Of a stretch of 5,104 bases of DNA, positions 1-5,104 are shown in pieces. Source of the stretch: an uncultured Clostridia bacterium (lineage in GTDB: Bacteria; Bacillota; Clostridia; Peptostreptococcales; Anaerovoracaceae); contig CALHKP010000023.1 of NCBI GenBank assembly GCA_938034165.1, forward strand, positions 1-5,104, written 5' to 3'. A program made the position numbers and the translations under genes. Each line of letters starts with the position of its first letter. Positions within the stretch are counted from its first letter, which is position 1. Below the pieces are notes generated by a model, which searched no databases, was not told the origin of the DNA, and saw only the letters and a program-made list of their open reading frames with translations.

Positions 1-2242
1 TGGCATCATACATGGTGTTTAGGACACTTGTAAAAGTGCCCTCCAAACACTGCGGATAATGGAACTTGTCGATATCCATCAGTTTTTCAAACAGATCCGC
101 TATATTCGCAACACGTTCTCCATTCGGAGCATAGCGAGAGTAGACATAGAAGGCACCGTTCTTAATGCGCTTTGCCCAATTGGAAAGAACCTCTATGGCA
201 TATCCTTCGTATGTCTTGCGCTGATCTATATCACTATTTGCAATTGCAAGTGCCATTGCATAGTTTTCGACAAATTCTGTATATTCGCTCTCACCAAGGA
301 GCACGGAAGAACTGTCCACTACCACAGCATTTGTTTCGCGATTGCTCTCAAAGAAGTTTTCAATTTTCTTTTTCAGTGCACCACTCTCGGAAGAGTCTCT
401 GCCTATAGTTGCTACAACATAAAGCTTATTTCCAGCTGTGCTTGGATTATTTGCCTTTTTGATTTCGCTGTCGAAGTCAGAAAGTGTGGCATAAGCAAGC
501 GAGTAACGAAGCCTTAACGCACCAGTAAATTCAATCGTACTGCGCAGATTACTGCCGGCCATAAAGGTCATGTCCTTAGTAGATTTTTGCTTGGCTTGAG
601 CGATAAACGGCGTAGAGTCGACATTCGGCCCATTGTTTTTGCAGCAATAAGAGAATACATCGCCGGTTAACGGTGTCCTTGTGATAACATGGTCGTTTAG
701 CATCTTCATTGCGATTTTGGGCGCAGTAAACTGAAGGTCTGTTCCCTCAAAAGCAAGTTCAAGATTTCTGTTGTTTGGCAGGAAAATATCCCGATTGCCG
801 GTCATTCGCTCAGAGACTGCCTGCAGAAGCAGGATTACCTTCAAGACGCTCTTTTCATCTTCAAGCAGTTCCTTGTCAAGCTTAGGGGTGTAGCAACTGA
901 GAACCTCTTTGATTCCGTCGGCAAGTTTCTGGCTGCCGGTCTCATAAAAGAAGTTCCAAAGCATATCCGCGGTGAGGAAAGGATTGCGAGATTTGAAATC
1001 ATAGTTGTCGATAAACCACTGAAAGGCATGAACCTGTTTACCTTCATCGTTCTTAATGAAGTTGAACATGCTTCTCGCTGTAGATGTGTAGTAGATCGAA
1101 ATATGCTGGAGTAAAAGAGCCGCATACGGATGAATCGGGAGAACATTAGTCAGATCTTCATCGGTAAGATTAATTGCTTTCCTGACGGCTGCGCGGCTGG
1201 TTTGAGAACGTCTGTCAAGGCTCGCCCTGTTCTTTTCCCACTTTGCCGCCTTATCTTCATCCTCTGTTTTCTTCATTGCCTGATTCATGAGCTCAAAGGC
1301 AATGTTTTCGGGCAGTGAGATATGAATTGGAGAAACAAAACGGTCAAGAATTTTTCTCTTATCCGGGTCTCCGTCGGAGAAGTAGCCCTCTGCCTTATGC
1401 GTGACGATCAGCAGGCAGAACGGTGCACTTGCTGCCAGCTCTGCAATCTGCTGGAAGCCGGTCAGATGGTGCATATTGTTTTCAAAGTATTCGGAGAACT
1501 CATCCCAAATAAATACAAGCTCTTTGAGATTGTTCTTCTCAATAACCTCACGAATCCAATCGCAAAGTTCGCCGGTATTCATGGAGAATCCGTTTCGAAC
1601 TGCCGGAACCTTGAAAATCTTATTGATAAGGCTTCTAAGAGCTTCTTCATCGTACTCTCTCAGCTTTTTTAGGACACTATCTGAAGTATCTCCTCCGAGC
1701 GCCGTTTTGTATGTCCCTTTGGCATAGATATCAAAGCTCTGCCTGTTCTCCTCGTTTTCGAAGAAACGAATCAGAGAATTCTTCAGAGATGTATTTGCTG
1801 TATTTTCGATTCCCGCTTCCGCCAAGGCTTTCTCAATGCCTTCTTGCATAGCAACTATTAAGTCCGTATCGCTTTGAATATCAGAAGACCCATAGCGGTG
1901 GCAGACAAGTATTTTTCCCTCGTTTTTCTGGTTCAAGAGCTTCTTGCAGAGGAAATTATCCAGTCCATATTCCTCAAAATAGGCAGTCGTTTCTTCATCG
2001 GAAGCTTCGATGAGTTTCTTTAGAGTGAATACCGCATGAGATTTACCGGTACCGTAAGCACCGTCTACCCACATAGACAGCTTCTGCTTCCGTTCCAGAA
2101 CATCCACCATGGCCTTGAGCAATTGAACAAAGGTGGGATGCGGCCAGAATTTTTTCCAGAGATCCGGCTTTTCTTCTATAAGCTTTTTATCAACCTGGGG
2201 AAAATATTCGGGATCAATGTTGAAATACTCTCTATAACTCAT
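1..2242 (-). CDS. brxC: BrxC/PglY-like P-loop ATPase of a BREX defence system (C-terminus cut off by window edge)
   Basis: The frame is open without a stop from the ATG at 2242 to base 1, giving 747 complete codons; BrxC proteins usually run to about 1,100-1,250 residues, so the C-terminal third or so lies outside. Seen: a Walker A motif GAYGTGKS at residues 61-68, a Walker B stretch LVFIWDE at 242-248, and a following strand ending in THK at 281-283 that could hold the sensor-1 residue. Downstream, an HPYAALLL...ARSMFNF segment (371-395) matches the 'HP...lL...ERslFsFl' block that I know from BrxC/PglY and related large ATPases. The protein has no signal peptide or membrane segment and should be cytosolic. 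Known: BrxC is an essential AAA+-type ATPase of BREX, thought to assemble with PglZ and the modifying component. The gene begins 13 nt after brxP, so the two are probably co-transcribed. An in-frame ATG at 2248 exists, but the ribosome binding site fits 2242 better. Family assignment is firm as a P-loop ATPase and good as BrxC; other DUF6079-like ATPases are the main alternative. Confidence 0.82.
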   Translation of the reverse strand, partial: MSYREYFNIDPEYFPQVDKKLIEEKPDLWKKFWPHPTFVQLLKAMVDVLERKQKLSMWVDGAYGTGKSHAVFTLKKLIEASDEETTAYFEEYGLDNFLCKKLLNQKNEGKILVCHRYGSSDIQSDTDLIVAMQEGIEKALAEAGIENTANTSLKNSLIRFFENEENRQSFDIYAKGTYKTALGGDTSDSVLKKLREYDEEALRSLINKIFKVPAVRNGFSMNTGELCDWIREVIEKNNLKELVFIWDEFSEYFENNMHHLTGFQQIAELAASAPFCLLIVTHKAEGYFSDGDPDKRKILDRFVSPIHISLPENIAFELMNQAMKKTEDEDKAAKWEKNRASLDRRSQTSRAAVRKAINLTDEDLTNVLPIHPYAALLLQHISIYYTSTARSMFNFIKNDEGKQVHAFQWFIDNYDFKSRNPFLTADMLWNFFYETGSQKLADGIKEVLSCYTPKLDKELLEDEKSVLKVILLLQAVSERMTGNRDIFLPNNRNLELAFEGTDLQFTAPKIAMKMLNDHVITRTPLTGDVFSYCCKNNGPNVDSTPFIAQAKQKSTKDMTFMAGSNLRSTIEFTGALRLRYSLAYATLSDFDSEIKKANNPSTAGNKLYVVATIGRDSSESGALKKKIENFFESNRETNAVVVDSSSVLLGESEYTEFVENYAMALAIANSDIDQRKTYEGYAIEVLSNWAKRIKNGAFYVYSRYAPNGERVANIADLFEKLMDIDKFHYPQCLEGTFTSVLNTMYDA

Positions 2243-2248
2243 CTCCAT

Positions 2249-2255
2249 CTCCTCC
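2249..2255 (-). promoter_or_regulatory. Ribosome binding site of the brxC-like gene
   Basis: GGAGGAG follows directly after the brxP TGA stop (2258-2256). Its GGAGG core lies 8 nt before the ATG at 2242 but only 2 nt before the ATG at 2248. The spacing decides the start in favour of 2242. The close placement after the brxP stop suggests translational coupling. Confidence 0.75.
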
Positions 2256-4646
2256 TCAGAACAGCTCGTTCAGTATTTCCTCGGCACTCTTATCGCTCTT
2301 TAAAGTGATATTATCGAGGCCCAAGGTAAATCGTGCTTCAATTAGATCGGGGTAGTTGAAGGTCAGTCCGTTTAGAATCTTTTCCATGGTGTCGCGATTC
2401 AATCCGAAAATCTGCGTAGGGCTGATTCCATCGCTTTCGATGGATGTGTCAAGCAATCTCGTAAGGGTAAATTGTTTGAAGTTGCCGCACTTTTCAGAAA
2501 ACAGGTAGAGGGAATACAAAATAACTCGCTCATCGGGATTTGCCCATGGAAACCTGATAATTGAGTTTAGCTTTCGGCCAGTGCTTTTTTCTTCATAATC
2601 GCAAATGCCGAGACCTAGCTCATTTGCTAACGGCTTGATTGAAATAAAAATGTTCTTAAATGCAGAAACCACATGTTCTCTCACCGTTTCGCTTATAGTA
2701 TCATCTAACATAGCGAAAATCGCTTCCGGCGAATACGAATTGTTGAATTCGATATTTCTTACCCACCATCCGAATTGGCTGGAATATGACCAATTACACG
2801 CAATAAGTCCCCATGCAAGTGGCTCATCAACTCCTATATCAGCAACAATTTCCCCGAAGCGTGTGAGGAAGGGCTCTTTTTCGTTTCTTTTCTTCGACGC
2901 TATTCCACTATCCTGAAGGAAACTTTTGAGATATTTAACTTTATTTGTTCCAAGGGAATGACTCGATGTCCAAAAATCAAATCCACTATTGACTGCGTTA
3001 AAGTATTGCGTAAGCCAGTCAAACTCCACGCCCATGTTCCCATATCTGTTAATGCTACCCATCTTGTTTTCTCCTTTAGGCAATCTCATCGAATTAGCGA
3101 GTAAACAACCGTAAAAAATATTGTGACATTTTCTGCACTTTACGCATCGGTCATCGATTTTTACCTTGCCGTTTTTCATTGTTATATACCCATGAGGGCA
3201 GTTTGACTCGCAGACTTTGCATAAGATACAATAGGCCGTTTTTCTCATGACGATTTTGAATGCAGACATGAAATCTATGTCGGTTTTTGTATTTGTTCCT
3301 ATGTTGAATATAAATTCAACTTCAGCCCCTTTTTCATCGATTTCCCCTACATATTTTTTTCCGTTGAAAACAATTTCAACTTTGCTGTTGGAATGATAAA
3401 TAACTTGACCTAAGGTTTTTATCCACTCCCTCCATGAAGTTGCTTTCTGGGTTGCTTTGATTTTGAAGATGCCCTTTTCAAAGCTATCAGAGCATAGGCT
3501 TCTTGCAATTGAAAGTTCTCGCCCACTTCTACGTGCTTTCCATCCGGCAATCTCCATAAATTCGCGTACCTGCTTTTCGGTAGCTAAATTTTTAGAGGAT
3601 GTTTCAAGAATTATCTCGTTAAAATCAGTTGTCGTGTATGCTCTTTCAGATGGATTGCTATAGCAAACCTCCTTGAAAAACATGTTTTTATAAGTTGCCA
3701 TAGGGCATACGAGACAACCAGCCCTACTGTTTCCCTTTTTATATGCCTTGTTAATCACCAGATTTCTCGAATAAATATAATCGAATAACTCTGCTGAATT
3801 CCATTCCAAGATAGGATGACAGCTGTATTGCCCACGTACCTTCTCACCTAAGCTAATATCATCATATTCACTTCTTGAAGCGCTTTCATCACCCCTTATG
3901 CCCGTGAATGCCATGCCTCGAAAGTGTGGATTATTCGTATAATCTCTTAATTTGATAATTTGTGGGGCTGTTTTATGAACGCTGCAACACCATCGCATTG
4001 TTTGAGCGGGGGGGCCGAAAATGTGCCAGCTGTCAATTGGAGAAAGTTCTGATTTTGAAATCAGAAAATCAATTTTTTCTTCGCTACAAAAATCTTGAAT
4101 ACTATCAACAACATCATATGTATCAGGAAATTCCATCCCTGTGTCACCGAACAAAACCTTAAAACTGTTATGCGGAAGAGCACGCTGAACCAAATCCAAT
4201 GTAACAACACTGTCTTTGCCGCCAGAAAAAGCAACATAAAACACATCCACCTTTTTCTGGTACTCAACAAAAGTGTTGTATATTTTCTTAATTGTATCCT
4301 GCGCCAGCTGTTCGATAATATTCCTGTTCTTCTCAATCATCGCAGGGATATCGACAAACCGGAGAGGAAAGCCGTTCGGCTCTGGATCTTCAATCAGCAC
4401 AATCTCGGGCGCAGTATAGCAAGAACCACCTTTCACCTTTGCGACCAGTCTACCGCGATAAAAGTAGTTATTTGCTTCCGCCCACATATAAGGGAAACAG
4501 TCGTTTTTGTCATATTTCCAATGCTTGTCGAAGCCAAGTATATCAAGTTCTTTATAGTACACGGGACGCGGCTCTTTCGAGAAGATAAGCGGAGTCGGCG
4601 TCAAAACATATCCGCCTGTTGAGCTGTCCCAGTCGTAAGAATACAT
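2256..4646 (-). CDS. brxP: BrxP-like PAPS-reductase-family protein with ferredoxin-type and DUF4007-like domains (BREX type 4)
   Basis: A complete 796-residue gene. Seen, in order: an N-terminal region of about 130 residues; a PP-loop SGGKDS at 141-146, the ATP-pyrophosphatase signature of the PAPS reductase/DndC superfamily; RWCC at 218-221 and CLVC at 311-314, together the CC...CXXC spacing that holds a [4Fe-4S] cluster in APS reductases; a linker of about 150 residues; ferredoxin-like cysteines at 473, 476, 479 and 483 (the last followed by Pro) and at 501, 504, 507 and 514; then from about 530 a C-terminal domain resembling DUF4007 (FLTRFGEI at 593-600 followed by a Trp-rich stretch). The N-terminal two thirds resemble archaeal PAPS-reductase-like proteins with a C-terminal ferredoxin. 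Known: BREX type 4 carries such a protein (BrxP) instead of the PglX methyltransferase. Inference: it activates or transfers sulfur to mark host DNA, as DndC/SspD do. The start at 4646 is supported by a purine-rich site and a 5-nt gap from the upstream stop. A sulfur-assimilation CysH role is unlikely given the extra domains and the brxC-like neighbour. Confidence 0.85.
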   Translation of the reverse strand: MYSYDWDSSTGGYVLTPTPLIFSKEPRPVYYKELDILGFDKHWKYDKNDCFPYMWAEANNYFYRGRLVAKVKGGSCYTAPEIVLIEDPEPNGFPLRFVDIPAMIEKNRNIIEQLAQDTIKKIYNTFVEYQKKVDVFYVAFSGGKDSVVTLDLVQRALPHNSFKVLFGDTGMEFPDTYDVVDSIQDFCSEEKIDFLISKSELSPIDSWHIFGPPAQTMRWCCSVHKTAPQIIKLRDYTNNPHFRGMAFTGIRGDESASRSEYDDISLGEKVRGQYSCHPILEWNSAELFDYIYSRNLVINKAYKKGNSRAGCLVCPMATYKNMFFKEVCYSNPSERAYTTTDFNEIILETSSKNLATEKQVREFMEIAGWKARRSGRELSIARSLCSDSFEKGIFKIKATQKATSWREWIKTLGQVIYHSNSKVEIVFNGKKYVGEIDEKGAEVEFIFNIGTNTKTDIDFMSAFKIVMRKTAYCILCKVCESNCPHGYITMKNGKVKIDDRCVKCRKCHNIFYGCLLANSMRLPKGENKMGSINRYGNMGVEFDWLTQYFNAVNSGFDFWTSSHSLGTNKVKYLKSFLQDSGIASKKRNEKEPFLTRFGEIVADIGVDEPLAWGLIACNWSYSSQFGWWVRNIEFNNSYSPEAIFAMLDDTISETVREHVVSAFKNIFISIKPLANELGLGICDYEEKSTGRKLNSIIRFPWANPDERVILYSLYLFSEKCGNFKQFTLTRLLDTSIESDGISPTQIFGLNRDTMEKILNGLTFNYPDLIEARFTLGLDNITLKSDKSAEEILNELF
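3060..3077 (-). promoter_or_regulatory. Candidate internal ribosome binding site and ATG within brxP
   Basis: Inside brxP, AAAGGAG (3077-3071) is followed after exactly 8 nt by an in-frame ATG (3062-3060, Met529). The site falls between the last ferredoxin cysteine (514) and the DUF4007-like domain. Initiation here would give a separate protein of 268 residues, MGSINRYG..., ending at the brxP stop. The motif and spacing are seen directly; use of the site is inference, since Lys-Gly-Glu codons (524-526) produce such a sequence by themselves. Confidence 0.45.
4008..4014 (-). repeat. C7 homopolymer tract in the catalytic domain of brxP
   Basis: Seven G on the plus strand, read as CCCCCCC in the Gly-Pro-Pro codons 211-213 of brxP, eight codons or so before the RWCC iron-sulfur motif. 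The reading frame is intact at this length. One base gained or lost would shift the frame and remove the rest of the protein. Confidence 0.9.
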
Positions 4647-4651
4647 GGATG

Positions 4652-5104
4652 TTATTCCTTCCTTCTACATATTTGTGCTGCCCGACGCAGAGCTAGGTCG
4701 ATGTCCTTGTAGCTGCGGCGGGATATTATATTCATATCCGCCAGATAGTTCAAAGCATCTACCTTTTTCAATTCAATGCGCCCATCGGCAAGGAAGGCCG
4801 CACATGCATCAACAAATTCTTTTATCTGTCCACTTTTCTTCACAACAAAGCCGGCCACATTGTTCAATGACAGTCCATTGTTAACAAGAGCGAATTTTTT
4901 GCTATAGGAAAGCAGAAAGCTTTCGAGCAGGTATTCGTTCCACTCATAACCCACATTCGGAAAAACGAGGAATGAATCTATCTCACGAATGCGAATGTAG
5001 TCTTTCGAAAGGAAACTGTTGATGGCTCTGTCAACTGCATCTGTATCAAAGGGTATCATCTCCTTCGAGATAAACAGATCATGACTTACTCGTACCGACA
5101 CCTC
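4652..5104 (-). CDS. Unidentified protein, C-terminal 150 residues (gene continues past right edge)
   Basis: The frame is open from the right edge to a TAA at 4654-4652, directly before brxP and on the same strand. I do not recognise the family. Two possible starts are visible and neither convinces: a GTG at 5101 with only three bases before it, and an ATG 14 codons later whose AAGGAG touches the start codon with no spacer. The piece is therefore probably the tail of a longer protein. Counting from the GTG, it holds a conserved-looking aromatic segment around 43-64 (FLVFPNVGYEWNEYLLESF), a short hydrophobic stretch VAGFVV near 82-87, and an Arg/Lys-rich helical end with a final CRRKE. No membrane span, Walker motif or metal-binding cysteine set is visible in this part. 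The 5-nt gap to brxP and the shared strand suggest that it belongs to the same operon and defence island, perhaps as an accessory or regulatory component, but this is context only. Confidence 0.7.
   Translation of the reverse strand, partial: EVSVRVSHDLFISKEMIPFDTDAVDRAINSFLSKDYIRIREIDSFLVFPNVGYEWNEYLLESFLLSYSKKFALVNNGLSLNNVAGFVVKKSGQIKEFVDACAAFLADGRIELKKVDALNYLADMNIISRRSYKDIDLALRRAAQICRRKE
4655..4666 (-). promoter_or_regulatory. Ribosome binding site of brxP, inside the upstream gene's end
   Basis: The purine run AGAAGGAAGGAA (4666-4655) lies in the last codons of the upstream reading frame. Its second AAGGA is 9 nt before the ATG at 4646. The upstream stop TAA (4654-4652) sits between the site and the start, an arrangement typical of translational coupling. 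Confidence 0.65.

Noticed and set aside
59..517. Plus-strand open frame of 152 codons
   Set aside because: It lies wholly antisense to the brxC-like gene, whose motifs and uninterrupted frame are convincing. It has no recognisable motif and no good ribosome binding site.
2246..2248. ATG at 2248 as the start of the brxC-like gene
   Set aside because: The GGAGG core would be only 2 nt away; the ATG two codons later has an 8-nt spacing.
4061..4336. Minus-strand 91-codon frame overlapping brxP
   Set aside because: It is a shifted frame of the same strand over the PP-loop region; the brxP frame carries the conserved motif.
4095..4622. Plus-strand open frame of 175 codons
   Set aside because: It is the antisense shadow of the PP-loop region of brxP, with no recognisable domain and a His/Cys/Ile-rich composition typical of a shadow frame.
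2256..4646. Identity as DndC/SspD of a Dnd or Ssp phosphorothioation cluster
   Set aside because: The PP-loop fold is shared, but the ferredoxin and DUF4007-like additions and the adjacent BrxC-type ATPase fit BREX type 4 better; no DndD/DndE-like neighbour is visible.
2256..4646. Sulfate-assimilation APS/PAPS reductase (cysH)
   Set aside because: The CC...CXXC pattern matches APS reductases, but those enzymes are about 230-270 residues long and sit with sulfate-assimilation genes, unlike this 796-residue multidomain protein.

Overview
The window looks like part of a chromosomal anti-phage defence locus from a low-to-moderate-GC bacterium. A Firmicutes/Clostridia-type host is my guess, from strong purine-rich Shine-Dalgarno sites, AT-leaning codons and tight gene packing; no taxonomic marker is present. 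All coding is on the minus strand, so the locus reads from right to left, and almost every base is coding. No RNA gene, mobile element, CRISPR array, promoter or terminator could be supported.

Layout in the order of transcription: (1) 5104-4652 is the 3' end of a gene I do not recognise, still open at the right edge. (2) After 5 nt comes a complete 796-residue protein (4646-2256). It combines an N-terminal PP-loop/PAPS-reductase domain with a CC...CXXC cluster motif, a ferredoxin-like segment with two cysteine sets, and a C-terminal domain resembling DUF4007. I call it BrxP, the PAPS-reductase-like protein that marks BREX type 4. (3) After 13 nt comes the N-terminal 747 residues of a large P-loop ATPase (2242-1, open at the left edge), matching the BrxC/PglY family.

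The two recognised genes are adjacent and read as one unit, the expected partial signature of a type 4 BREX island, in which the PAPS-reductase-like protein takes the place of the PglX methyltransferase found in the better known BREX types. The remaining core genes, pglZ and brxL, are predicted beyond position 1 and cannot be seen. By analogy with DndC/SspD, BrxP may install sulfur in DNA as the self-marking step, while BrxC would power a large ATP-dependent complex. This is inference.

The points most worth a second look are a near-ideal ribosome binding site and ATG inside brxP exactly at the ferredoxin/DUF4007 junction, the potential for three iron-sulfur clusters in BrxP, a C7 homopolymer inside the catalytic domain, and the unidentified gene at the right edge that appears translationally linked to brxP.
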